Positions 1 through 10,429 of a stretch of DNA of 64,000 bases are shown one piece after another. The notes under the pieces were generated by a model that was given only the letters and a program-made list of their open reading frames with translations, had not been told where the DNA came from and made no database searches. The translations under genes were made by a program, and so were the position numbers. Numbering within the stretch: position 1 is the stretch's first letter; each line of letters starts with the position of its first letter. The DNA comes from Perilla frutescens. Taxonomy: Eukaryota > Streptophyta > Magnoliopsida > Lamiales > Lamiaceae. The stretch is taken from the NCBI GenBank assembly GCA_026008535.1, contig BRKX01000002.1, positions 73,119,380 to 73,183,379 on the forward strand, written 5' to 3'.

Positions 1-165
1 ACAATTACATTCCCTAAAAATATAAAATGAAAAAAATTACATTCCCTAAACATAACATAAAAAACATTGCATTCCCTAAACATAATATAAATAAAAATTA
101 CATTCATAAAAAACATAACATAAAAACAAATATTACATCCATAAAAAACATAACATAAAAATTAC
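1..165. repeat. Short tandem repeat downstream of the ORF1 gene
   Basis: About five imperfect copies of a 30-40 bp AT-rich unit containing TTACATTCCCTAAACATAA, drifting to TTACATTCATAAAAAACATAA. It begins at the window edge and runs to the stop codon of the reverse-strand gene, so it is probably its 3' untranslated or subterminal region. Confidence 0.6.
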
Positions 166-1451
166 ATTCCCCATTTTTTCTTGATTTTGTCCAACATCTT
201 TTTGTGTATGGCACGTTTCTCTGGCTTGATTTTATCCTCATCTTGCATGAGAATTTTATACTCCTCTATGTCAATTATGTTCTTCGCACGTTCATTTTTT
301 TCATCCATAGACTCTTTAGCTTCCTTAAGAAGTTGTTCCTTTCCTTTGCCCTTAGCATTCCTTTTTGCTGCCTTTTGCCCGATTGGACGAACTCGATCTG
401 CACCATCATCTTCATTAGCACTCGAAGATGTATATGCTCCGGACTCAGAAATCTTGGTCTTTTTCTTACTATGGACATCACCATCTACATTTGCGAATTT
501 GGGACACTCACGTAGAAGTAACCATACTCCAATATGCTTATAACCAAATTTGTTGTGACGCTCTTTGTACTCTTCTTGTGCCATTTGAATTATATCACTG
601 TCATTTTTGCCGCTTCCCCACTCTTTAGCAATCTTATTGTAGCAATCACAAAACCATCTTGTTTGCTTCTGAAGTGTGTAGAAATGTGATTTCAAGGTAT
701 TCCAATGTCTAACCGATGTGCCGGCTAGACGATTTTTGTTGTAGCGTTCAGCAATCCTCATCCACATTTGATCCAACTTTTGATCAATGCCAACTATAGA
801 GTCAATGCTGACATCGATCCAACATTTTACAAGATGCTCATTTTCTGCAGAAGAGTAACCCAACTTCTTGAGTCGTGCAGGGTTAACTTGATCATCGGTG
901 TCTTCATCTAAGCTGAGTCTGATGCTATCGAGCCCTTGTGGAGAACAATGTTGTTGGGAAGAAGACATTTTTCCAGAAGATGGTGTACCGTCATCTTTGT
1001 CAGTGCTTGCTCCATCTGTGCTGTTCCTCCTTGAGGTGTTTGAAGCTTGTGTCGGAAATCCTTGAGGATTAAATCCGTAAGGATAATATCCATAAGGAGG
1101 AAACCCTTGAAAATAAGCAGCTCCGGATCCAGGCATAGGATTAAATGGAGAGTTTTGAGTTTGTGACTGATTTGGGGAATGATAGTTGGGATGAATATTG
1201 GCTCTTTCAGAAAATGAATTCAAATTGAAGTAGGGAGGAAAAATTTGAGTTTCTGACCAATTTGGGTGAGGATTGTTAGGACGGATATTAGATATTTCAG
1301 AAAATGAATTCAAATTTAAGTCTAGAGGAAAGTTTTGAGTTTGGGACCAATTTGGGTAACGATTGTTGGGACGGATATTGGACATTTGAGAAGAAGAATT
1401 TTCTTGGAAGGTAGAAGAATTGAAGAAATTCTTGTTTGGATCAGGTTCCAT
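162..1451 (-). CDS. Myb/SANT-like ORF1 protein of a PIF/Harbinger-like transposon
   Basis: An intact 429-residue reading frame. The first ~130 residues are low-complexity, Asn/Pro/Gln-rich, with three copies of a ~28-residue repeat built around NIRPNN..PNWS.TQ and then a Gly/Tyr/Pro stretch. Residues ~195-320 form a trihelix/Myb-like DNA-binding domain (spaced Trp residues in the WIDVSID, WMRIAERYN, VRHWNTLKSHF and WLLLREC segments). The tail is Lys/Glu-rich and helical, like the NAM-associated C-terminal region of plant Harbinger ORF1 proteins. In active family members (rice Ping/Pong) ORF1 cooperates with the ORF2 transposase. The start is the first Met in frame. No stops or shifts, so the gene is young or under selection. 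A domesticated host gene is the alternative, but the adjacent terminus argues for a transposon gene. Confidence 0.75.
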   Translation of the reverse strand: MEPDPNKNFFNSSTFQENSSSQMSNIRPNNRYPNWSQTQNFPLDLNLNSFSEISNIRPNNPHPNWSETQIFPPYFNLNSFSERANIHPNYHSPNQSQTQNSPFNPMPGSGAAYFQGFPPYGYYPYGFNPQGFPTQASNTSRRNSTDGASTDKDDGTPSSGKMSSSQQHCSPQGLDSIRLSLDEDTDDQVNPARLKKLGYSSAENEHLVKCWIDVSIDSIVGIDQKLDQMWMRIAERYNKNRLAGTSVRHWNTLKSHFYTLQKQTRWFCDCYNKIAKEWGSGKNDSDIIQMAQEEYKERHNKFGYKHIGVWLLLRECPKFANVDGDVHSKKKTKISESGAYTSSSANEDDGADRVRPIGQKAAKRNAKGKGKEQLLKEAKESMDEKNERAKNIIDIEEYKILMQDEDKIKPEKRAIHKKMLDKIKKKWGM

Positions 1452-1639
1452 TTTAATGGAAAAAATTCTTGATTTTTGGAATATGATATTAGAAGTGAGA
1501 GATTTGAGAAGTTGTGTTGCAGAAAATTGTGAACTTGATGTAATAAAATGAAGTATGTTACTTCTATTTATAATGAAATTTTACGTGAAAAAAATATCAT
1601 TTATATTTCAACATTTATATTCTAAAAAAAAGGTTACAT

Positions 1640-2850
1640 ACACACAAACACAACTGAATGCCTACAAAAAAAAGTAAAAATTTTGCAAATTTTGAATAAA
1701 TAACATTCTTTTAATTATTATCTTTCGTTAGATTAGTTTCATTATTAACTTTCATTATTAATTATATTATTTTCGTTATCCATAACGATATTAATTATTA
1801 ACTTTCGTTATTAATTATTAACTTTCATTAATTTAATTATTATCTTTCGTTTAGTTAGTTTCATTATTAACTTTCGTTATTAATTTCGTTATCCACAACG
1901 ATATATATATATATACACACACATATATACATATACGATAAGTAAAAAAGAATAATGAAAATTAAAAAAAAAGGAACTAGAATTACGAAAGTTTCATTCA
2001 ATTGACTTTCGTTATCATTAACGAAAGTTAATATTAACTTTCATTCAATTGACTTTCGTTATCATTAATGAAAGTTTTTTTTTTTTTGAGCAATAACGAA
2101 AGTTAATATATATTGTTAACGAAAGTTTAGAATTAAACTATCATTATTATTTATTCGTTATCATTTTTTAACTATAATGGTTATCATTAATTCTATCTTT
2201 TAACTAAAATAGAATTAAACTATCGTTATTATTTATTTTTGTAATAATCGTTATTATATTAATGATAACGATAGTTATTCTATTTTTGATAACGAAAGTT
2301 ATCATTATTATATTTAAACTATCGTTATTGTTTATTAACTATCGTTATTATATTTTGTAATAATCGTTATATTATATTAACTATCATTAATGTTTGGTAT
2401 GTATAGATGGGGAAAATTAAAATTTTCGTTATTGTTTATTAACTATCGTTATTAACTATCGTTATTATATTTTGTAATAATCGTTATATTATATTTTTCC
2501 CACCACCCAAATTGCATGAATAGTACCCCCAATTGAATGAACAGTAATTAATTTTTACTTTCATATTTAAATTTAAATATATATTTAATTAATAAATTAA
2601 TTTTAAAAATAATCCCCAAAAAATTTTGCAATAATAAAATTAAAACACAAATTAAATTGATACATGAAAAAAAAAACACAAATTATATCGTTATCCATAA
2701 TGATAGATATATATATACATAACGATAGATATATATATATATAACGATAGATAGATATAGATATATATATATATAGCATAACGATAGCTAGATATAACGA
2801 TAGATAGATATATATATATATATAGCATAACGATATATATATATATAACG
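1640..2850. repeat. Array of TAACGAAAGTTA / TAACGATAGTTA words
   Basis: Upstream of the ORF1 gene the sequence is crowded with forward and inverted versions of AACTTTCGTTA and AACTATCGTTA, often as hairpin pairs such as CGTTATCATTAACGAAAG (near 2018-2035). I counted more than 20 by eye. They give way to TATATA runs alternating with ATAACGATAG at 2690-2850. No coding potential. Confidence 0.7.
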
Positions 2851-3158
2851 AAAGTTTACAATAGTTTGCTGCTGAAGCTTTAGAGAAATAAAAAAAAAAG
2901 AAAAAGAAAATAAAGTAATGAAAGAAGTGGGGGACAGCTGCAGCAAGGGTAGGCCCCGCCCCACATGTGTTTGCAGAACACGCTCCTTGGCAGCCACCCG
3001 CAAGGCGGCGTGTCCTTCACTCTCCTCCTTCTCCACTCGCGGCACCTCTGTCTATCTAGGCAGAACACTTTCTCCCTCAATTTTCTCTCTCTTCTCTCTA
3101 CCCAATCCCCCAATCCTTCTACCTCTCTCCACATCACCATCTACCAATGAAAAAACCT

Positions 3159-3176
3159 CCATTGGAGGTGCTCTTA
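3159..3176. repeat. Probable Harbinger terminal sequence plus TTA target site
   Basis: CCATTGGAGGTGCTC followed by TTA. The preceding bases create a small palindrome CCTCCATTGGAGG (3156-3168). Repeat content changes completely to the right of this point. Confidence 0.5.
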
Positions 3177-3834
3177 GTAGTCTACTTTCTCATCTAAAGC
3201 TATATGATTTTTTTCCCCAATTTTCAATTATATTTGTACCTTATCATTTCCTTCTTCTCTATGTGATATTTTCCTTTTGAGTCAAGGGATGGAGATTGGT
3301 GGGTCTCGAATCCTAAACCTTTCTTGCACATTGATTTCCACGGATTCGATATTCCCAGGGGAATACACTATGTTTGTACTCAATGTTCATTAGAATTGAT
3401 GGTTTTTTTCCAATTAGTAAATGAAAGTATAGTCAGTTTTGGAAATATGTGTCAAGTTCAAATTTTAGTAATATCGCTAGGTGTTTGTCTGCGTTACATC
3501 TACTTTTCTAAATAAAGGTTACTCTCATCATAAAAAAATGCGAATACTGTGACGTAACGGGTTGTGTGGGGAACTCAATCCGTCCAATTAATACACACAT
3601 TAACAATTTTATTTTCATATATACATACATATATATACAACATTTATGTAAATTCGGTACAGATTGGATAAAAATTCGTAATAAAAGAATGCAAATACTG
3701 TTACATATTAGATGGCATGGCGAACTCGAACGGTCCAATTAATACATACGTTGACAAATTTATTTTAAGAAGTATCATTTGTGAAATCTATCAAAATTCC
3801 GCATGCAATGAGCCAAAATTTTAGGGTTTTCGTG
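3177..3834. other. Gene-free repeat DNA
   Basis: No supported gene. 3287-3420 resembles 4580-4730 (both contain TTGCACATTGATTTCC and GATTCGATATTCCC). 3539-3610 and 3691-3762 are two copies of a ~70-bp word that recurs at 5456 and 8804. Confidence 0.6.
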
Positions 3835-5179
3835 TATTTCTGAACTTTTATTTTTTTAAATTAAATGTTGGTATGACTTGTTAGAATTGATGAACGTGAA
3901 AAAAGAGAGAAAAATGGATAAAAATAAACACAAAATAGGGAAAGGGAAAAAGTAAGAGTAAAATTAAATGACCAAAGTGACAAGGGCGGTGGTTATTGAT
4001 GGTGGCAGAGGAGAGGGAAGAGAAATGGGGTAGTGGTAATGGTGGAGGAAACTAGCTACATAATTGTAATTATATTCCTAAAAAAATTATTTATTACATA
4101 ATTTATTTTTAAAAAACTAATTATCCAAAGCATAATTTACTTTTGAAATTATTAATGTATGTGAACTTTTCAAAAATTATCTAATACATAATTTTAATTA
4201 ATACAGATCTCATAAATTTAAAAGAAATTGTATATAACATATATTATAAAATTTTAAATCTATAAAAATATCGCACGTGCATCGCACTGGTTTTGCACTG
4301 GTTTAGTTAAAAATGTAATGTCCACGTTAGAAATTTTGGCCTGAAAAATTGAGGCTGGTATAAATGTGCGATTTATTGGTGTTCTTTTTTTTTTTTTTAT
4401 CATATATGTGTAGATAGACCAAATTTGTTGTCGCCCTATATATTACACCATGAATTTTACATTTTCCCTTTTTTTAAGAGGTTTGTTCTCAACTAAAGCC
4501 ATATGAATTTTTATTTTTTTTCAAATATATAACTACTTTTTCATTTCTCTCTTCTTTTTTTTTTCTTCTTTTTTTTGGTGAGTTATGGGAAAGAGACCGG
4601 TGGATCTCGAACCAAAACCTCTCTCTTGCACATTGATTTCCGCTGATTCGATATTCCCGGGGGAATATAAATAGTAATATTGTACTTAATGTTAATTAGA
4701 ATTAATATTTTTTTTCAACGAGTAAATAGCAGTAGAGACGAAGAGTGTGTTAGTTTTATTTCTTTTAAATTACATTAAATACATTTATTAACATTTATTA
4801 ATCAATTTGAAGATGTCACATCAATGCTCGAAGCATGCTCAATAAATTAAATTTAAGTTGCCTGAGATATTCACAAAGATTATACTATATGTTACAATAA
4901 ATTGATGCATTCTTTTCAGAAGTAATCCTTTTTATGATCTTTGAACTTTGTGTTACATTGTAATTGAATCCATGAACTTTTATTAATTGGTGCAATTGTA
5001 TTTAAACTCTGCAATATATATGTTCTAATCGGATTCAATTGCAAGTAGTCATTTGATTAATATAATAATTCAACAGTCCAAAGTTTAATGACCCAATTAA
5101 ATTAAACTCATAAAAATGTAAGGATATATACAATAAAAAATAGTAACAATATTTTTAATTAGGTACGTACATTATTCTG

Positions 5180-5184
<5 letters not shown>

Positions 5185-5231
<47 letters not shown>
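5185..5231. repeat. (TA)n microsatellite
   Basis: An uninterrupted run of TA dinucleotides inside copy A of the large duplication; no equivalent in copy B. Confidence 0.95.
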
Positions 5232-5233
<2 letters not shown>

Positions 5234-6417
5234 ATTCGTACAAAGTGTAACTAAGGAAGTTAGGTCTGTGAAAGGTCAGAGAAGTGTTAATTGAGGGTTT
5301 TTAGGTGCCAAAACTAGTTTCTTTTTTTCCCCTTTTTCTTGGAGAAACAAAACTAGTTAAAAATTAAAATCATTAAATCACTATATTAGGCTTGCCGTGT
5401 CCATTTGATACCAAATTAATTAATAAAAGATAATACCATTTTCTTTTGAAAAGAATGCAAATATTGTTACGCAACTGATGGCGTGGCAAATTCACCGATC
5501 AAATTAATACACATATTGATAATTTTAGACAAGCCATTGATGAGTGGGGTTTTTTCACCATTTATTGAGGTTGAAATGATGAGTTTTGGTGAATTAAAAG
5601 TGTGTTTTAACCCAATTTTCAATTTTCAGGATTCTCGTGTATTTTCAACATGATCATTTATTTATTTTTAAATTAAAAACTTACACGCATTACTCGAATG
5701 GACCACATCCTCGAGGTAAAGGATAAGGAAAAGAAGTGAAAAGGATAAAAATAAACGAACACGAAAAGTAAAGAATTTTAATTGTGGCACCAAAATGACA
5801 TGGGTGGTGGTGGTTGGAGGCACCTATATATGGCGCCTGAAGTGATAGAAGAGAATTGTGGCTGTGGACTTGTGGTAATTGGGGGGAGAACAATTTTGTT
5901 TTAATACGCATTGATTTATGTTATGTCGGTTTAGAATGTGAACGCATTTTTTTTAAAAAACTAACTGTTAGCATGTATTAATTTGATGGGCCACATCATT
6001 GAGATGAATTAAGGAACGCTGAAGAAAAGTGAAAAAATAGATTAAATGGACATGAAAGGGCAAAAAAAGTAAGAACTAAAAAATAATATTTGTTGGCACT
6101 AAAATGACAAGGGCGGTATTGTCGACGGAGTCAACTATGGTAGTGGAGGAGATGGAGAAGGAACAACTTTATTTTAATACGTATTCATCTACATTATGTC
6201 GGTTCAAACTGCTTAAAATTCATAAAATCTGCGGAAAAGTAGGCATGCGATAAGCCACAATTCCAGGCTCTAGATGTGAACATGACATGCATTATTTAGA
6301 TGAATCACATCATCAATGAATTAATTAATGCAGAAGAAAAGTGAAAAAATGGGATAAAAATGAATATGAAAAAGGTAAAGTAAAAGGTAATTAAAGGCTT
6401 GTTGCCTTGTTCGCACC

Positions 6418-6475
6418 CACATGGAATTTCATATTACACTCTGTGATACACTTTCAAATTACGAATTTTTCTTGT
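6418..6475 (+). mobile_element. Truncated left end of the GGRTTG MITE
   Basis: Bases after GTTCGCACC (6409-6417) match the left end of the MITE at 10,065, including GAATTTCATATTACACTC and TTCTTGTATTT. At about 6475 the match stops and the sequence jumps to the start of the next block copy, marking the duplication junction. Confidence 0.7.
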
Positions 6476-6680
6476 ATTTATTTTTTAAATTAAATGTTGG
6501 TATGTAGACCTGTCAAAATGGGTTGGGCCCATCGGGCCGGCCCGTCCCCGCCAATTTTTTAGGAGGTTTGGGCTTTAATTTTGAGGCCCGTTTTTCTGGC
6601 GGGCTTTGGCGGGTAAGCCCGTGGCGGGACGGGCTTTGGCGGGTAAAGCCCGTGGCGGGGCGGGCAGCCCGCCAGGCCCG

Positions 6681-6729
<49 letters not shown>

Positions 6730-9700
6730 TACTTATTATAATTTATACATTATTTATAATACCTAATTCCTATTTTTAAAAATGAAAAATGGATAATAAA
6801 AAAATGAGTTTACCCTAATTAAACTAGCGCCGCTCTCCCACTGTTCTGTTATGAATCGTTCTTCTCTCGCTCTTCTTGTTCTCCTCTCGTCTATCACGCC
6901 ACTGGCCTCTAGCCTCTCACCGAGCCTCTCACCGTTTGCTGCTCTCCGATCTCCCACATTCTCAATCTTGTGCTCCAATATAACTCTTCTCGCTGCAAGG
7001 AGACAACAACAGCAACGGCTCTCACAACAACAACTGTTCCCATTGCAGCAGCTCTCTTGCATCAACTTTTCTCTCGTAGGTAAGTAACTAAATGCAAATT
7101 CAAAATTAATATTTCAATTTATATTTTGTGAAGTACTTTAAAATTTGTATTAACTTTAGACAATTGTTATATTTGGATGGTGACTGGTGAATGGACATTG
7201 AACTGTTTCTTAGTTCTTATTTCATTTTGAAATGAGTAATTTTTTATGTATAAATCTGCATGGTAAAATTTGTTCGTATAAATCTGCATGGTAAACATTG
7301 AACTGTTTCTTGTTTAATTTTGGGTGCACTAAATGCATGTTAGCATGTGTCATACTCATAGTCTCATAGATTAGTGTAGTTATATTTTTTTTTCATTTGT
7401 TTTCGCACATATAATTAAATTTTATGCAAAAATTATGCATTATATAAACAAAAGGAAGTATCAAAGTGTGCTTGAAACCACAAATGGTAAATTATTAAAT
7501 GATTTTCGACAAAAAAAAAAAAAAAAAAAAAAAAAGAAAAGCCCGCGGGCGGGCCGTCAACCCGCGGGCCTAGGCGGGGGCGGACCGGGCCCTGATATTC
7601 AGGCCCGCCAGCACAGGCGGGCTTCCCCGCCCTGCCCCGCCAAAGGGCGGGCTTTTTGAGCCCGCGGCCTGCCCCGCCCCGCCCCGCCGGTCCGTTTTGA
7701 CAGGTCTATTGGTATGACTTGTTAGAATGAACCGCATCCTCGAGGAATTAATGAATGTGAAAAAAGAATGAAAATAGATAAAAATGAACACGAAATAGGG
7801 AAAGGGAAAAAAGTAAAAGTAGCATTAGATGACCAAAGTGACATGGGTGGTGGTTGTTTATGGTGGTAGATGAGAGGGAAGATAAATGGGGTAGTGGTAA
7901 TGGTGGAGGAAACTAGCTACATAATTTTATTTCATACATGCATGAATTTACGTTATGTCGGTTGAGACTGCGTTAAAGTTAAAGCCCGTAAAATATGACT
8001 AAAATTACGCATGTGATGAGCCACAATTTCAGGGCTCTTGTATATTTTCAACATAAACATTTATTTATTTTTTAAAGCAAAAGCTAACATGCACCATTAA
8101 CAACATCCTTGAGGTAAAGGATGCGGAAGATTAAATGTGTTTATATTCCTAAAAAAATGTATTTATTACATAATTTATTTAAAAAATAATAATTATCCAA
8201 AGCGTAATTTACTTTTGAAATTATTAATGTATGTGAACTTTTCAAAAATTATCTAACACATAATTTTAATCATTACAAATCTCACGAATTTAAAAAAAAT
8301 TGTATATAACATATATTATAAAATTTTAAACATAAAAATATGGCACGTGCATCGCACTGGTTTTGCACTGGTTTAGTTAAAAATGGAATGTCCACGTTAT
8401 AAATTTTGGCCTGAAAAATGGAGGCTTGGTATAATTGTGAGATTTATCGGATTATTTTTGTATTTTTTTGATAATGTGGTATGTGTAATTTCTGGTTAAT
8501 AGACCAAATTTGTTGTCACGGAATGTCACCCTATATATTATACTATGAATTTTACATTTCCCCTTTTTTTAAGAGGCCTGTTCTCAACTAAAGCCATATG
8601 AATTTTTATTTTTTCAAATATATAACTACTTTTTCATTTCTCTTTCCTTCTCCTTCTTCTTCTTCTTCTTCTTCTTCTTCTTCTTTTTTAGAAACAAAAC
8701 TAGTTAAAAACTAAAATCATTAAATCACTATATTAGGCTTGCCGTGTCCATTTGCTACCAAATTAATTAATAAAAGAGAATACCATTTTCTTTTGAAAAT
8801 AATGCACATATTGTGTTACGTAACAGATGGCGTGGCGAACTCACCGATCAAATTAATACACACATTGACAATTTTAGACGAGCCATAATTTCAGGACTCT
8901 CGTGTATATTTTTAATGTGAACATTTAAAAAAAAAGCAAATGCTATCATGACTTGTTGGGATGAACTACATCCTCGATGAATTAATGAATGTGGAAGAAG
9001 AGTGAAAAATAGATTTAAACGAACATGAAAAAGGTAGCTAAAAAGTAAAAGTATCGTTTGATGACCAAAGTCACAGACGTGGTGGTTTTATGGAGGCATG
9101 CGAGAGGCTATGGTGGCTGAGAGGTGGAGAAATGGAGAAATGGAGGTGGTGGTAATGCATGGTGGAGGAGACTACATAATTTTGTTTTCATATAAGTATG
9201 GATTTATGCCATGCCGGTTCAGACTGTGTTAAAATTTGTATGATATGAACATGTTTTAAGTTATAATTTCAGGGTTCTCGTGTATTTTCAACATGATCAT
9301 TTATTTATTTTTAAATTAAAATCTTTACACCCATTATTTGGATGAACCACATCCTCGAGGTAAAGGATGAGGCAGAAAAAAAGTGAAAAGGGTAAAGATA
9401 AATGAACGCGAAAAGTAAATGGATTTTAACTGTGGCATCAAAATAACAAGGGTGGTGGTGGTTGGAGGCACCTATGGCGCCTGAAGAGATAGATGATAAT
9501 TGTGGTTGTGGACTTGTGGTAATAGGGGGGAGAACAATTTTGTTTTAATACGCATTAATTTATGTTATATCGGTTCAGAATGTGAACACATCATGTATTA
9601 ATTTGATGGGCCACATCATCGAGATGAATTAAAGAACGTTGAAGAAAAGTGAAAAAATAGATTAAATGAACATGAAAAGGGAAAAAAGTAAGAACTAAAA

Positions 9701-10120
9701 AGTAATATTTGTTGTCACTAAAATGACTAAGGGGGTGTTGTCGACGGAGGCAACTATGGTAGTGGAGGAGATGGAGAAGAATTGCGGTGGACATTTGGTT
9801 GTGGTACGTAATGGTTGAGGAGAAGGAACAACTTTATTTTATACGTATTCATCTACATTATGTCGGTTCGAACCGCTTAAAATCCATAAAATCTGTTGAA
9901 AAGTAGGCATGTGAGAAGCCACAATTCCAGGCTCTAGATGTAAAAATGTATTATTTAGATGGATCACATCCTCGATGATTTAATTAATACAGAAAAAAAG
10001 TGAAAAAAAAGGATAAAAATGAATATGAAAAAGGCAATTAAAGGCTTGTTGCCTTGTTCGCACCCATGTGAATTTCCTATCACACTCTTTGTGTTACACT
10101 TTTAAATTACGAGTTTTTCT
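6476..10120. repeat. Large duplicated block, copy B
   Basis: Second copy of the block, longer because it contains a hAT element (6505-7708) and some rearranged sub-repeats (7920-8130 and 8880-9270). The (TTC)n tract at 8653-8686 and the TTAGGCTTGCCGTGTCCATT word (8729) have partners in copy A. No genes. Confidence 0.75.
6505..7708 (+). mobile_element. Non-autonomous hAT element, 1,204 bp
   Basis: Terminal inverted repeats TAGACCTGTCAAAA are exact at both ends, flanked by a perfect 8-bp TSD TTGGTATG (6497-6504 and 7709-7716), the hAT hallmark. The subterminal ~150 bp at each end are very GC-rich (GGCGGG words) in contrast to the AT-rich middle. The interior holds a (TA)n tract (6685-6726), a short Ser/Leu-rich open segment with a donor-like GTAAGT at 7080, and a poly-A run (7510-7534). 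No transposase domain is visible. The unfilled site is preserved at 3868-3875. Confidence 0.92.
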
Positions 10121-10429
10121 TGTATTTTTTTCTTCAATTTTATTTTGTTGTGATTTAGTTTAATTTTATGATTATTTTAGGGTTCACCCCACCCAATTAT
10201 GCTCTATAATTTTTTTTTATATTTAATTTTTGATTTTCAATTAATAATCTATTATTATGGTTGATTTTTTTTAAATTATGTTTTATAATTTTTTAATTCA
10301 TATTCTGTGTTGATAAATGTTAACAATGATTATTTATGTTATAATTAATTTTTATTTTATAATAAATATTATTAAAATTATAAATTTGATAATGAAACAC
10401 GAAAAAAGTGTGACATAAAATTTCAAACC
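10065..10429 (+). mobile_element. Mutator-type MITE, GGRTTG family, 365 bp
   Basis: Flanked by a 9-bp duplication, GTTCGCACC (10,056-10,064) and GTTGGCACC (10,430-10,438), one mismatch. The interior matches the elements at 41,703, 42,062 and 42,710 (TTACGAGTTTTTCTTGTATT near the left; AATTAATTTTTATTTTATAA near the right). The surrounding sub-repeat resumes directly after it. Confidence 0.75.

Larger units (their letters stand above)
1..3173 (-). mobile_element. PIF/Harbinger-like DNA transposon, right part
   Basis: The region holds a Myb/SANT-like ORF1 gene typical of PIF/Harbinger elements, a long repeat-rich leader, and at 3159-3173 a terminus whose reverse complement reads GAGCACCTCCAATGG, a sequence I know as a common plant Harbinger end, followed by TTA (3174-3176), the 3-bp target preferred by this superfamily. 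The DDE transposase (ORF2) and the other terminus would lie left of base 1 and are not seen. Family assignment rests on ORF1 plus the terminus; the boundary is inferred because its partner is outside the window. Confidence 0.6.
3835..6475. repeat. Large duplicated block, copy A
   Basis: Non-coding block built from degenerate 265-380 bp sub-repeats, each carrying versions of GAGCCACAATTTCAGGGCTC, CCACATCCTCGAGG and ACATTATGTCGGTTCAGAC. It matches 6476-10,120 in order (for example 5706 with 9352, 5994 with 9615, 6310 with 9970). It holds the unfilled version of the hAT target, TTGGTATG at 3868-3875. It ends inside a truncated MITE (6418-6475). Confidence 0.75.

Noticed and set aside
2918..3280. 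120-residue open frame near the Harbinger terminus
   Set aside because: Ser/Leu/Pro low-complexity, crosses the proposed transposon end, no domain; chance frame.
6851..7087. Ser/Leu/Gln-rich open frame inside the hAT element
   Set aside because: No domain and simple composition; at most the leader of a deleted transposase.
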